Assembly (NCBI GenBank): GCA_905397405.1
Contig: CAJPVJ010000001.1
Span: 62,001 to 126,000 of the forward strand
DNA from: Oppiella nova
Lineage: Eukaryota > Arthropoda > Arachnida > Sarcoptiformes > Oppiidae
DNA length: 64,000 bases
Direction of reading: 5' to 3'
The notes beneath the pieces are model-generated. The model saw nothing but the letters and a program-made list of their open reading frames with translations. It had not been told where the DNA came from and made no database searches. A program made the translations under genes and the position numbers. Of this stretch, positions 46,242 to 55,921 are shown piece after piece (position 1 is the first letter of the stretch; every line of letters starts with the position of its first letter).

Positions 46242-47321
46242 ATGTCTAAACAAATTTTGATTTTGGCAGGTGATGGTATCGGTCCTGAGATCGTTGCTGC
46301 TGCTGAAAAAGTACTGACACGTGTCAATGATAAATTTAATTTAGGTTTAACATGGGAACAGGGTTTGTTAGGGGGTGCAGCAATTGATGCACATGGCGAA
46401 CCTTATCCAACTGTAACAGCGGAACAAGCGAAAAAAGCAGATGCAATCTTACTGGGTGCTGTAGGCGGTCCAAAATGGGATAATATTGAACGTTCAATTC
46501 GTCCAGAACGTGGCTTATTGAAAATTCGTAGTGAATTAAATCTATTTGCTAACTTACGCCCTGCAATCCTTTATCCGCAATTGGCGGATGCATCTAGTCT
46601 TAAACCAGAGATAGTTTCGGGTTTAGATATCCTTATTGTTCGCGAATTGACGGGTGGCATCTACTTTGGTCAACCACGTGGTATTCGTGAACTCGAAAAT
46701 GGTGAGAAGCAAGGTTATAACACTGACGTTTATTCAGAGTCTGAAATTAAACGTATCGCAAAAGTTGCTTTTGAAATGGCAAACTTACGCGGTGGTAAAG
46801 TTTGTTCAGTGGATAAAGCCAACGTGCTTGAAGTGACTGAGCTTTGGAAGCAAACAGTGACTGCACTTAAAGAACAACAATATCCAAATATTCAACTTTC
46901 ACATATGTACGTCGATAATGCAGCAATGCAATTGGTTCGTGCGCCAAAACAGTTTGATGTGATTGTGACAGGGAACTTGTTTGGTGACATTCTTTCCGAT
47001 GAAGCAGCAATGCTAACCGGCTCTATTGGTATGCTTCCATCTGCCTCTTTAGATGAGAATGGCAAAGGTATGTATGAACCTTGTCATGGTTCTGCTCCTG
47101 ACATTGCTGGCCAAAACGTTGCTAATCCACTTGCAACCATTCTTTCTGTGGCAATGATGCTACGCTACACCTTCCGTGAAGAAGTGGCTGCAAAAGCCAT
47201 TGAGGATGCTGTAGGGCAAGTTTTAGACCAAGGTTTGCGTACTGGCGATATTATGTCTGATGGTATGCGTAAAGTTGGTACGGCTGAAATGGGTGAGGCT
47301 GTCGTTGCAGCGATTGCTTAA
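46242..47321 (+). CDS. leuB: 3-isopropylmalate dehydrogenase
   Basis: A 359-residue NAD-dependent beta-decarboxylating dehydrogenase, third step of leucine synthesis. It starts [20 protein letters not shown]. Motifs: the [19 protein letters not shown] loop, [38 protein letters not shown] and [20 protein letters not shown]. Start at ATG 46242; an ATG four codons upstream is less supported. A perfect terminator follows. Confidence 0.97.
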   Translation: MSKQILILAGDGIGPEIVAAAEKVLTRVNDKFNLGLTWEQGLLGGAAIDAHGEPYPTVTAEQAKKADAILLGAVGGPKWDNIERSIRPERGLLKIRSELNLFANLRPAILYPQLADASSLKPEIVSGLDILIVRELTGGIYFGQPRGIRELENGEKQGYNTDVYSESEIKRIAKVAFEMANLRGGKVCSVDKANVLEVTELWKQTVTALKEQQYPNIQLSHMYVDNAAMQLVRAPKQFDVIVTGNLFGDILSDEAAMLTGSIGMLPSASLDENGKGMYEPCHGSAPDIAGQNVANPLATILSVAMMLRYTFREEVAAKAIEDAVGQVLDQGLRTGDIMSDGMRKVGTAEMGEAVVAAIA

Positions 47322-47346
47322 ATACCTGTTTTAAATGGTTGGTAAT

Positions 47347-47374
47347 AAAAAACACAGCTTAAGCTGTGTTTTTT
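47347..47374 (+). terminator. Terminator after leuB
   Basis: A perfect 28-base palindrome (AAAAAACACAGCTT/AAGCTGTGTTTTTT) that folds into a strong hairpin with a T tail. Confidence 0.92.
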
Positions 47375-47466
47375 ATTGTTAAATTTTAGCTTTTGATAAG
47401 TTTTGATAAAAGTCTATTCATATTCTCGCTATTATAGTGATGGGTATTAGATTCACTTTAAAACAG

Positions 47467-47868
47467 CTAACAGGCTCGACCTAAATACTCAACAGATTCA
47501 GCAACACCATCTTTTAATTGAAAAGTGACTTTACAATTAAAATTAATGTCATAGCTTGGCGTGCCTGTCGTATCATAACGAATCACTGGCAGACCCATTG
47601 CATTAGGGCCTACAGTCGCATTGCCTCCTGCCATGGGGATATTGATTGGTCTAAGGATGGTATAGCTTAAGGTGCTATTACTGGTTTGGATTTTATCGCT
47701 TACCTGATACCCCATTGCCTTAAAATTTAAATTGCTTTGAATTTCAGTACTGGTTTTACCAATGAATTGCTGTAAATATTGATCTAAATTTGCTGGTCGG
47801 GTGTTTAAGCTTTTACATCCAACAAGTGCAATAGATGCCAATAAAAACATACATACATGTATTTTCAT
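47467..47868 (-). CDS. Small putative lipoprotein
   Basis: A 133-residue protein with leader MKIHVCMFLLASIALVGC (lipobox LVGC). The mature part begins with KSLNTRPANLDQYLQQFIGKT and ends with a cysteine (GRAC). A beta-strand-rich C-terminal half with SYDINFNCKVTFQLKDGVAESVEY is a pattern seen in small envelope lipoproteins with the SmpA/OmlA-like fold. Start at ATG 47868 with CAGGTGA upstream; GTG 47877 is an alternative. Function unknown. Confidence 0.7.
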   Translation of the reverse strand: MKIHVCMFLLASIALVGCKSLNTRPANLDQYLQQFIGKTSTEIQSNLNFKAMGYQVSDKIQTSNSTLSYTILRPINIPMAGGNATVGPNAMGLPVIRYDTTGTPSYDINFNCKVTFQLKDGVAESVEYLGRAC

Positions 47869-48227
47869 AAGCTTCACCTGATCCTTAGTTAACTTAGTTT
47901 AGAAATGATCTCTGTTTAGTATAATAAATATACACACATATGTATCTAGATCGGTTGCAGGGCAAACCAAGTGGTATAGATTTTACTAAAAAGAGTCAAA
48001 CAGACAGAACTGGTGAAGCTGTGAAAAGATCAGTTGTATTAAAATTTAGAACAAATTAGTGCTATCAACTTTGAAGTAAATGGATTACAAGTGATAAATA
48101 GGTATATGAAACAGATTTTAATGTGTCAGATGTATAGTTGCCAGACGATAAAAGATCGTAAGCAGAAAGGTAAATCTTGTGGATAATGAAAAAGCCACCT
48201 AAAAGTGGCTTTTGCTTACACTAAAAC
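47869..48227. other. Intergenic region
   Basis: About 350 bases with no recognised gene. The infA terminator (48189-48213) lies at its right end. A palindromic ACACATATGTAT-type stretch is near 47934-47945, probably a promoter-side AT-rich segment. Confidence 0.4.
48189..48213 (-). terminator. Terminator after infA
   Basis: The stem AAAAGCCAC/GTGGCTTTT (48190-48213) has a 6-base loop, with T residues on the minus strand, 15 bases past the infA stop. Confidence 0.9.
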
Positions 48228-48449
48228 TTAGCGTGCACGATATGTAATACGACCTTTTGTTAAGTCATATGGTGTCATTTCAACTTTTACATTATCGCCT
48301 GTTAAAATACGAATATAGTGTTTACGCATTTTACCAGAAATGTGAGCAATCACTTCGTGACCGTTTTCTAAACGCACACGGAACATAGTATTAGGAAGCG
48401 TTTCGGTGACAACGCCTTCGAACTCGATAAGTTCCTCTTTATTGGCCAT
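48228..48449 (-). CDS. infA: Translation initiation factor IF-1
   Basis: A 73-residue OB-fold protein, the whole length of IF-1 ([20 protein letters not shown] ... [11 protein letters not shown]). It binds the A site of the 30S subunit and helps initiator tRNA placement. AGGTAGGC is upstream of the start. It is monocistronic with a terminator, and an AraC-type gene is divergent across 228 bases. Confidence 0.98.
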   Translation of the reverse strand: MANKEELIEFEGVVTETLPNTMFRVRLENGHEVIAHISGKMRKHYIRILTGDNVKVEMTPYDLTKGRITYRAR

Positions 48450-48677
48450 AGCCTACCTGATGATCAAATTGGAAAGGCGCAAATTATAGGCAATTTTTTG
48501 CAGAAAGACAAGAATATTCGGCATTACAAGGCGGTAGATGACTTGAAAATAAGCGAACATATTGTTAAACAATTTCTACAAAAAAAAGCGGATAAATATT
48601 GTCAGTTTGGTCAATCGACTGTAATCTAAATTAAATGTTTTAAGTATAAATGAATAACATACAAGGAAGGGCACTGC

Positions 48678-49688
48678 GTGAGTCAGCTAACTGATGCTTC
48701 GGTTGTTTTACGATTAGGCTATCAAGCGATCCGTCGTGCAGGATTGCCGACAGAAGAAATATTATCAAAGGCTGGGGTAGCATTGGGTCAGGTCGACCAA
48801 AATGCTCGAACACCGTTGAATGCACAATTTGCATTTTGGGTCGCTGCGGAGGAAGTCAGTAATGATCCAGATATTGGTTTACACCTCGGAGAGCACTTGC
48901 CACTGTATCGTGGGCAAGTGATCGAACACCTGTTTATTTCAAGTGAAAATTTTGGCGAAGGCTTAAAGCGTGCTTTGGCTTATCAACGTTTAATTAGCGA
49001 TGCATTTCATGCCAAATTGATCATTGATGATGACGGGCGTTGTTATTTAACCAATGGTGAGCAGCCTTGGGGTGAGAACATCGTCAATCGTCATTTTTCA
49101 GAATGTGCTATTTCAGGGATTTTACGCTTCTTTAAATTTATCACTGAAGGACGATTTGAACCGATTTACATCGATTTTAATTTTGCCAATGGCGCTTCTG
49201 ATGGTGAGTATTATCGTGTTTATGGTTGTCCTGTCAGTTTAGGGCAAAAAGAGACACGTCTTTATTTTGATCCTTCAATTTTAGAATATCCATTGTGGCA
49301 AGCAGAGCCTGAGTTATTGCAATTGCATGAACAACTTGCAATTGAAAAACTGCAAGAGCTTGCACGTTATGATTTGGTGGGTGAAGTACGCCGTGCCATA
49401 GGCTCCACTTTGGAAAGTGGTGAAACAACCCTTGAAACTGTTGCTGCACAACTCAGCATTACCCCACGTCGTTTACGTACACAGCTTTCGGAAGCCAATA
49501 CCAGTTTTCAGCAAATTCTTTCTGATTATCGTTGTCGCTTAGCCAAGAAACTGTTGGCCAATACCACCGAAAGTGTTGAGCGTATTGTTTATTTGACTGG
49601 ATTCTCTGAGCCAAGTACGTTTTACCGTGCATTTAAACGCTGGACCAATGAAACGCCTGTGGAATATAGAAAGCGTAAGCAGCGTTAA
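48678..49688 (+). CDS. AraC family regulator (arabinose-binding-like N-domain)
   Basis: A 336-residue regulator. The first 190 residues form the N-terminal ligand domain typical of OruR/OxyR-like AraC members. The C-terminal AraC DNA-binding domain (about 235-335) has two helix-turn-helix motifs: TTLETVAAQLSITPRRLRTQ and ESVERIVYLTGFSEPSTFYR AFKRW. The GTG start has AAGGAAGGG upstream. The target is unknown; its divergent neighbour infA is a constitutive gene and probably not the target. Confidence 0.9.
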   Translation: MSQLTDASVVLRLGYQAIRRAGLPTEEILSKAGVALGQVDQNARTPLNAQFAFWVAAEEVSNDPDIGLHLGEHLPLYRGQVIEHLFISSENFGEGLKRALAYQRLISDAFHAKLIIDDDGRCYLTNGEQPWGENIVNRHFSECAISGILRFFKFITEGRFEPIYIDFNFANGASDGEYYRVYGCPVSLGQKETRLYFDPSILEYPLWQAEPELLQLHEQLAIEKLQELARYDLVGEVRRAIGSTLESGETTLETVAAQLSITPRRLRTQLSEANTSFQQILSDYRCRLAKKLLANTTESVERIVYLTGFSEPSTFYRAFKRWTNETPVEYRKRKQR

Positions 49689-49728
49689 ATCGTATGCTTG
49701 TGGGAAACGAACTGAACAGTTTTAATAT

Positions 49729-49758
49729 AAAAAATCCTTCTATTGAGAAGGATTTTTT
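49729..49758. terminator. Bidirectional terminator
   Basis: The stem AAAAATCCTTCT/AGAAGGATTTTT has a 4-base loop and lies between the convergent AraC-type gene and truA. T runs occur on both strands. Confidence 0.9.
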
Positions 49759-49776
49759 ATATGCAGCCCCAAAAAA

Positions 49777-50574
49777 TTATTCAGGCATATTTAACCAATG
49801 TGGGCCTAAAGGTGGTTGAGGCAATTCAAATTGTTCTGGGTAATCTGCATGAATAAAATAAAGCCCATCTGGTGGTGCAGTGATTCCTGCCGCTTTACGA
49901 TCTTGTGCCGCAAAAATTTCATCAATATGATCCACTTCATATAGACCTTGGCCAATCTCAAGTAAGCAGCCCATGATGTTACGTACCATGTGGTGTAAGA
50001 AGCCATCTGCCTGAATATCGAGAACTAGATAGTTGCCATGACGAATTAAGCGACAATGTTTGACATGACGTACAGGCTGATTGGACTGACATGCAGCAGC
50101 GCGGAAGCTTTCAAAATTATGCGTGCCTTGAAATTTTTGCGCCGCTTCAATCATTTTATCCACATCGAGTGGATAATAGGCATGTGTTACTTGTTTATGT
50201 AACAAGGCAGGGCGGTTTGCTGATTGATAGACCACATAACGATAACGACGAGCCTTTGCCTTAAAGCGTGCATGGAAATCGTTATCCATTTCTTTAATCC
50301 ATTGGATTGAAATGTCTTTGGGCAATTGACTATTTGAACCCATTAACCAACCACGTATAGGGCGAATCGCATTGGTATCGAAGTGGGCCACCATATTAGT
50401 CGCGTGGACACCCGCGTCAGTACGACCTGCACCATGTAAAATAATAGGCTCGTCGGCAATTTTACTGAGCACATTTTCCATGGTTTCCTGAATACTACGT
50501 ACGCCAGGCTGTTGAGTTTGCCAACCTTTATATCGCATGCCACAAAACTCAATACCAATTGCAAAACGTTGCAT
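49777..50574 (-). CDS. truA: tRNA pseudouridine synthase A
   Basis: A 265-residue enzyme that modifies U38-U40 of many tRNAs. The catalytic aspartate lies in GAGRTDAGVHATNMVAHFDT. Other motifs are QTQQPGVRSIQETMENVLSK, RRYRYVVYQS, and NIMGCLLEIGQGL near the end. It lies nine bases downstream of the asparaginase gene, so the two are cotranscribed. In pseudomonads truA follows fimV, as in this block. Confidence 0.97.
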   Translation of the reverse strand: MQRFAIGIEFCGMRYKGWQTQQPGVRSIQETMENVLSKIADEPIILHGAGRTDAGVHATNMVAHFDTNAIRPIRGWLMGSNSQLPKDISIQWIKEMDNDFHARFKAKARRYRYVVYQSANRPALLHKQVTHAYYPLDVDKMIEAAQKFQGTHNFESFRAAACQSNQPVRHVKHCRLIRHGNYLVLDIQADGFLHHMVRNIMGCLLEIGQGLYEVDHIDEIFAAQDRKAAGITAPPDGLYFIHADYPEQFELPQPPLGPHWLNMPE

Positions 50575-50582
50575 AAATACCT

Positions 50583-51557
50583 CTATTCAGGATGATCATA
50601 CCAATGGTCATGCCATTGTTCCGAAGAGGGGTATTGTAAATAAATTTTAACAATTTTGGCATAAAGATCTGCTTGGCTCAGTGCATCACTGACTAAAATT
50701 TTTGAATCTTTGATCCATTGGCTAATCGCATAGCGTTGATCCATGCCGCCTAGAGGCACTTGAGTCGATAAAATGATTTGGCAGCCATTTTCCTGCAAGC
50801 TTTTAATTTTTTGGATAATGCCCGCATTTACGGCTAAATTACCTACCCCATAAGCTTGAATGATCAAGAAATGCGGAGCATGTTTGGAGAAAATTTCCAG
50901 ATTACGTTCAAACTGTAATATTTCAGTCGGCACCATCATCCAATTGACGATATTGAGCGATTTGGCTTTTTCGATATGTGAAAGTTGTACCTGAATGACG
51001 GAATGATCTACCGCTATTTGTTGTTCGGCTTTGAGTCCTTTAAACGCATCTAAAGCAGTGCTATGGGCTTTTAATGTGGTTCTTGCATGAATCACTTGAT
51101 GGTAGAAAGCCAAATACACGCCTACAGGAAGTCGAGTGACGGCATCGAGTGCGGTATTTAAATTATCCAGCGCATCGGTGAATTCTCGAGTATTGTCCCC
51201 TTGAATATTGAGCAGTGGATATTGGCTTCCAGTAAGGACGACATGACAGGACTCAGCTAAAAAGCGTGATAAGGTCGCCGCAGCATAACTGAGCGTATCT
51301 GTACCATGAATAATGACAAAGTGTTGGAAATTTTGGAGTTGTAGGCTTTGTATTTGTTGAATCAGCATAAGCCAGTCAATGGCTGTACATGCACTACTGT
51401 CTTTGATACTGGGCGCCTTAAAGCACTCAATTTTAAACTGAGGTGCTAAGACCTTTTTGAGTTGTGGAATAAACTCAGCATCAGGCATCGGCGCTAAAGG
51501 CTCGCCAATACAGCCAAAAGTTCCACCCATGTAAATTAAAGCAATTTTTTTGTTCAT
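50583..51557 (-). CDS. Type I L-asparaginase
   Basis: A 324-residue asparaginase (ATG 51557; a longer frame to 51578 exists, with MNGCFFI ahead). The N-terminal nucleophile region is IALIYMGGTFGCIGEP, and the second motif is HGTDTLSYAAATLSRFL. A C-terminal small domain follows. It hydrolyses asparagine to aspartate and ammonia, and this type is cytosolic. It is separated from the fimV-C gene by a terminator that ends within a few bases of its start. Its distance to truA is eight bases. Confidence 0.9.
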   Translation of the reverse strand: MNKKIALIYMGGTFGCIGEPLAPMPDAEFIPQLKKVLAPQFKIECFKAPSIKDSSACTAIDWLMLIQQIQSLQLQNFQHFVIIHGTDTLSYAAATLSRFLAESCHVVLTGSQYPLLNIQGDNTREFTDALDNLNTALDAVTRLPVGVYLAFYHQVIHARTTLKAHSTALDAFKGLKAEQQIAVDHSVIQVQLSHIEKAKSLNIVNWMMVPTEILQFERNLEIFSKHAPHFLIIQAYGVGNLAVNAGIIQKIKSLQENGCQIILSTQVPLGGMDQRYAISQWIKDSKILVSDALSQADLYAKIVKIYLQYPSSEQWHDHWYDHPE

Positions 51558-51560
51558 AAT

Positions 51561-51587
51561 AAAAAAGCAGCCATTCATGACTGCTTT
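51561..51587 (-). terminator. Terminator between fimV-C and asparaginase
   Basis: Stem AAAGCAG/CTGCTTT (51564-51570, 51581-51587), loop of ten, with a T run on the minus strand. It is four bases before the asparaginase ATG at 51557, so the asparaginase must have its own promoter or depend on read-through. Confidence 0.75.
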
Positions 51588-51605
51588 ATCTTAAGACGAA
51601 TAGAT

Positions 51606-52904
51606 TTAAGAAGCTATTTGATTGAGTAAATTTTGTGATTGTTGGCGTTGTTCAGCGGTATACGCTGCTTCATTTTGTGAGAGTAGCTCACGAACGGAAG
51701 CATATGCACCCAAATTTAGATATTGTTGAGCAAGGTCTAAATTTAATTGAATTTCATTCACTTGAGCCAGCTCAGGGAATGAATGGAGTAATGGGTCATT
51801 TGCATCTATGGCCAGACTGGTTTCAGCTTCACTAGGCGTTTCAAGGCCAAGTGTTGCTGTGCTATGCACTTGCTCAACTGTTTCAGGTTTTGGATCTAGA
51901 TCAAAACTAAAAGTGGGCTGTGTCTCTGGTTCAGTAGGCGTGAGTTTAAATTCAAAATCACGTACTGGTGTGCTTTCTTCAGTAGCTACTGGTGTAATCG
52001 GTTCAGCAAAATCGAGTTTGAATTCTGGTGCGATCTCAACTTCTGCTGCTTTTTCAACTGGAACTGCTGCAGGTTCATTTGCTGTAAACGTGAACTCTAG
52101 TGGTTGAACAGTTTCAGTTTTAATTTCTGGGGCAGGAGGAACTACTTCAAAAGAAAGCTCAGGTGTTGTTGTTGGCGCTTTTTCAGGTGCAGGATCTAAA
52201 TTAAATTCTAACGGCTGAACAGGTTGTTGCGGTGTCTCAACTTTCTGCTCAACAAGCGTTGAATGATCGAATTCTAGCGCATCGACTTGTGCCAGATTTT
52301 GCGTTTCGGTTTTAGATACAGCGGGTTGTGAAATTGTTTCTGTATTTCCAATCAAGGCATCAAAGGCAGCTGTATTTTTGCTTTCTGGCACGACAGGGCT
52401 TGATGGCTCAAAAGCAATCGATTCAACTGGGTGATCAGCTTGATTGGCTTTTCGTCGTTCTTCGGCTTGAATGACGATTTCGTCTAAGCCCAATGAACGA
52501 ATATGATTAATCAACTGATTCACTGCAAATTCATCTTTTTGTGCCAGATGCACATCTAAAAGATAAAGATAAAGTTCATGTTGAGCATTGTCTTGGTTTA
52601 AAACTTGATTGATTTTTGCTTCAGCAGAAAAATAGTTTTTCTCAGCAATCAGCTTTTCAATATTGCTTTTTAATTCAGGGCTTAATGGTTTTGTTGCTTG
52701 TTTAACAATAACTTCATCTTCAACAACAGTGGTCTGTTGTTTTTTTGAGGTACGCGCAGTACGTGCAACATTTTTCTTTGAAGTCTTTTTATTGTTACTT
52801 TTTTTGTTATTGGTACTGGCACTCTCTTTATTGGCATCCTCTCGTTTTTTGAGCACGATCGCCACGACCAAGAGTAGAACAAATGGAATCACATACAACA
52901 ACAT
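51606..52904 (-). CDS. FimV C-terminal half as a separate membrane-anchored TPR protein
   Basis: A 432-residue protein. A single N-terminal helix (MLLYVIPFVLLLVVAIVLKK) is followed by a basic stretch, a folded helical segment (about 75-130), a long acidic, Pro/Glu/Thr-rich linker and a C-terminal TPR-like motif (FPELAQVNEIQLNLDLAQQY, LNLGAYASVRELLS). This is the layout of the cytoplasmic half of FimV, whose N-terminal half is the next upstream gene (52951-54456). In Pseudomonas one gene holds both. FimV recruits pole-linked machinery for type IV pili and chemotaxis. It has GGGGAAATAAA before the ATG. A small hairpin (TTCATTG/CAATGAA) overlaps the upstream spacer. Confidence 0.8.
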   Translation of the reverse strand: MLLYVIPFVLLLVVAIVLKKREDANKESASTNNKKSNNKKTSKKNVARTARTSKKQQTTVVEDEVIVKQATKPLSPELKSNIEKLIAEKNYFSAEAKINQVLNQDNAQHELYLYLLDVHLAQKDEFAVNQLINHIRSLGLDEIVIQAEERRKANQADHPVESIAFEPSSPVVPESKNTAAFDALIGNTETISQPAVSKTETQNLAQVDALEFDHSTLVEQKVETPQQPVQPLEFNLDPAPEKAPTTTPELSFEVVPPAPEIKTETVQPLEFTFTANEPAAVPVEKAAEVEIAPEFKLDFAEPITPVATEESTPVRDFEFKLTPTEPETQPTFSFDLDPKPETVEQVHSTATLGLETPSEAETSLAIDANDPLLHSFPELAQVNEIQLNLDLAQQYLNLGAYASVRELLSQNEAAYTAEQRQQSQNLLNQIAS

Positions 52905-52950
52905 TTTATTTCCCCTTCATTGAGCACAATGAATCAATATTTTGAATATC

Positions 52951-54456
52951 CTAACTATTTGGTTTTTTTGCATTCTGCTGTTGTAATTGCTGTTGCAATT
53001 GAGCGAGCTGAGCATTTAATAATTGAATTCGCTGATTCTTTTGTTGTAAACCTGCTGCAAGTTGGTTCACATTCTTCTGTAATTTAACCGTTTTTTCACG
53101 AGATGTCATAACTTTTGTAGATAATTCAGTAGTGGTCTGATTCAACTGTGTATTTTGCTTTCCTTGACTCTGAGCAGCGGGTTGATCATTGTCTGCGACT
53201 AAACTCATTTCTGCTTGATCTAAGCGATATTTGGCAGAACCCGATTGCTTTTTGGCAATTTCAGGTGCAGCCGTTGCAACTTTATTTTTGCTTTGTGGTA
53301 TTTGACGATAGCTGGCTGCTAGATTGAGTGCAGCGCCACGACGAATACGGTTTACATCACCTTGAATAAACGCATTGGCATTATTTGCTTTAATTTGTCT
53401 CATCACTTCTGGAATGCTTTGATTGGTTTCTGCTGCAATCCGAGATGCAATTTTCCACAGTGATTCATTGGCCTGAACAATATGTTTAGGTTGTTTATCT
53501 AATGCTTTATTGGCTTTTTCCTGTTTAAGCACTTTTTGTGACTCTGCTTTCGATTTCTCTACACGAGACTCATTCGATTTTGCTTGCTTGGTCTCAGCTT
53601 TGGAATCTTTTGGCTTTTGTGATTCTGCTTTTTGCTCGTCTAATTTAGCGGGTGGGGTCTGAGCTTTTGCAGATTGCACTGGTGCTTTTTCGGCTGGTGG
53701 CTGAGGCACTTGTTGTACAGTTACCGCCGTTGTTTGTGGCGTATTCTGAGCACTGCTTTGATGATTGCTTTGAAGATGGTTTGGAGTATTGGTTGTAGCT
53801 GCAGGTGGTGTGGTTGTCGCAACTGTAGTTGTTTTTTGTTCTGTTTTGAGTGCTGGTGGTGCAATCACATTAATTGCTAAAGTACCAGCTGAATCCGTTG
53901 TCGTCGTTGCTTTGGTCGCCATAGCTGGTGGAGTTACGACTTCTGGCGTTGTCACGTGGTATTGCGTGCTGGTTGGTAAATTTAATGCAATATCTTTTTC
54001 GCTGACGATGATTTGAGGTGTCAGAGGCTTTTCTTTGACTAAGGCATTGCTCATTGGAGCAGGGACGTTGCTACGCCCACGAGTCAATGGGGCTTTGACT
54101 TGCTGAATATGGGTCGCACTCCCTTCTTTGACTTTTAATAATATATTTAATTCAGATTCAACAATCGGACGAGAAGAGGTAATCACAATCACCCCAGTGC
54201 CATCTCCTGAACGACGAGTATAAAAATTTAAATGCCCAGGTGCTTGCGCGGAAATACCAATATTTTGAATATCATCTGCATCGGCTAATCCGACTTCTAT
54301 TTTTTCATTTGGATTTGCATTACTAAACTTCATTTCAGCATAAAGCAGATCACCAGACCCTGACTGAACTTGGATCGGGTCTATTGTAATCGCACTCACC
54401 GCTTGCGACGTCATGATGGCTAAAATGGCAATTTTTAATTTGTTATATACAGTCAT
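52951..54456 (-). CDS. fimV: FimV N-terminal half (exported, LysM, coiled coil)
   Basis: A 501-residue protein. It has the signal peptide MTVYNKLKIAILAIMTSQAV, the FimV N-terminal domain (VQSGSGDLLYAEMKFSNANP), a long Pro/Thr/Gln/Lys-rich linker (about 170-330), the FimV-type LysM domain (KHIVQANESLWKIASRIAAE, about 335-395) and a Gln-rich coiled coil at the C-terminus that ends at the stop. The membrane helix that would normally follow in a full FimV is the first part of the next gene, so this half should be periplasmic or wall-bound. It has GGATAGAG before ATG 54456. The 46-base gap to the next gene shows no terminator. Confidence 0.85.
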   Translation of the reverse strand: MTVYNKLKIAILAIMTSQAVSAITIDPIQVQSGSGDLLYAEMKFSNANPNEKIEVGLADADDIQNIGISAQAPGHLNFYTRRSGDGTGVIVITSSRPIVESELNILLKVKEGSATHIQQVKAPLTRGRSNVPAPMSNALVKEKPLTPQIIVSEKDIALNLPTSTQYHVTTPEVVTPPAMATKATTTTDSAGTLAINVIAPPALKTEQKTTTVATTTPPAATTNTPNHLQSNHQSSAQNTPQTTAVTVQQVPQPPAEKAPVQSAKAQTPPAKLDEQKAESQKPKDSKAETKQAKSNESRVEKSKAESQKVLKQEKANKALDKQPKHIVQANESLWKIASRIAAETNQSIPEVMRQIKANNANAFIQGDVNRIRRGAALNLAASYRQIPQSKNKVATAAPEIAKKQSGSAKYRLDQAEMSLVADNDQPAAQSQGKQNTQLNQTTTELSTKVMTSREKTVKLQKNVNQLAAGLQQKNQRIQLLNAQLAQLQQQLQQQNAKKPNS

Positions 54457-54561
54457 CTCTATCCATTGCTCTGACAAAGTTCAAGGCATCCCCATAATAC
54501 AATATTAGCTGTAGTCTATATGTAAAATATTAACATTAGAGTTACATAAACATAGTTACAT

Positions 54562-54592
54562 AAAAAAGCCGATCAAGATAGATCGGCTTTTT
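54562..54592 (-). terminator. Terminator after asd
   Basis: Stem AAAAAAGCCGATC/GATCGGCTTTTT with a 6-base loop, between asd and fimV. Strong, with T runs on both strands. Confidence 0.92.
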
Positions 54593-54617
54593 CATTGTTT
54601 ATGAGTTTTTTGTGACT

Positions 54618-55736
54618 TTAAGCATTTTTATAGTCGATTAAGATACGTAACATACGACGTAAAGGCTCAGCAGCACCCCAAAGTAATTGGTCACCTACAG
54701 TGAATGCGCCTAAATACTCTTTACCCATATTTAATTTACGTAAACGACCTACTGGCACAGATAGAGTTCCTGTTACAGCGACTGGAGTAAGATCCGTCAT
54801 TGATGCATCACGTGTATTTGGAACCACTTTTGCCCATTGGTTAGACTGACGAATCATGTCTTCAATCTCATCAAGCGGAACATCTTTTTTCAATTTCAAT
54901 GTTAAGGCTTGAGAGTGACAACGCATTGCACCAATACGTACACAGTGACCATCAATTGGAACAATCTGAGCATTACCTAAGATCTTGTTGGTTTCAACTT
55001 GACCTTTCCACTCTTCTTTAGATTGACCGCTTTCAAGTTGCTTATCAATATAAGGGATCAACGAACCTGCTAAAGGCACACCGAAGTTTGCTTTCGGGAA
55101 AGCTTCGCCACGTTGTAATTCGGCAATTCGGCTGTCGATGTCTAAAATCGCAGAACGTGGATCATCTAACAAGTCTTGAGTATTGTTATATAAATACCCC
55201 ATACCTGTGATCAGCTCACGCATGTTTTGCGCGCCAGCACCTGAAGCGGCTTGATACGTCATCGCCGTCATCCATTCCACCAAATTGTGTTGGAACAGTG
55301 AACCCATGCCCATCAACATCAAAGAAACCGTACAGTTACCACCAACAAATGTTTTAATACCATTGACCAAACCGTCTTTGATAACATTTAAGTTGACTGG
55401 GTCGAGTACAATAATTGCTTCATCATCCATACGTAATGTAGAAGCTGCATCGATCCAATAGCCTTTCCAACCTTCAGCTTTTAGCTGAGGAAAGACTTCT
55501 GATGTATAGTCGCCACCTTGACAGGTAATAATGACATCCATTTGCTTCAGACTGGTAATGTCCGTCGCTTCCATAAGTGCTGGAGCAGTTTTACCACCAA
55601 AAGCAGGCGATTCACCACCTGCGTTACTGGTAGAGAAATAGAATGGCTCAAAATGAGCAAAATCATTCTCTTCAACCATACGTTGCATAAGGACAGAACC
55701 AACCATCCCGCGCCAACCGACCAGACCTACTTTCAT
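54618..55736 (-). CDS. asd: Aspartate-semialdehyde dehydrogenase
   Basis: A 372-residue enzyme that makes aspartate semialdehyde for lysine, threonine and methionine and for cell-wall diaminopimelate. It begins [20 protein letters not shown]. The active cysteine is in [30 protein letters not shown] and [20 protein letters not shown] are typical of the E. coli type. ATG 55736 has GAGG ahead; the long frame to 55862 is not supported by the family. A strong terminator separates it from fimV. Confidence 0.97.
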   Translation of the reverse strand: MKVGLVGWRGMVGSVLMQRMVEENDFAHFEPFYFSTSNAGGESPAFGGKTAPALMEATDITSLKQMDVIITCQGGDYTSEVFPQLKAEGWKGYWIDAASTLRMDDEAIIVLDPVNLNVIKDGLVNGIKTFVGGNCTVSLMLMGMGSLFQHNLVEWMTAMTYQAASGAGAQNMRELITGMGYLYNNTQDLLDDPRSAILDIDSRIAELQRGEAFPKANFGVPLAGSLIPYIDKQLESGQSKEEWKGQVETNKILGNAQIVPIDGHCVRIGAMRCHSQALTLKLKKDVPLDEIEDMIRQSNQWAKVVPNTRDASMTDLTPVAVTGTLSVPVGRLRKLNMGKEYLGAFTVGDQLLWGAAEPLRRMLRILIDYKNA

Positions 55737-55921
55737 GTCACTTTGCCTCGGTGCGTTAAAAAATAAAAGGGGGTTTGAGTGTATCAAAAGAGTGTGTAAC
55801 TGCAATAGCATACACAATGAAAACACAACTATATTGTGCAATATATCTTGTTTATGATACATGCAAAATTGATATTAATTTATGAATCATTCAAAAATTA
55901 AGAATATAAGAGTGACAAAAT

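Noticed and set aside
47934-47960. AT-rich palindromic stretch ATACACACATATGTAT near 47934
   Set aside because: Too simple in sequence and without a link to any gene start to call an operator.
55737-55862. 42-residue N-terminal extension of asd
   Set aside because: The family starts at [13 protein letters not shown], and GAGG precedes ATG 55736.
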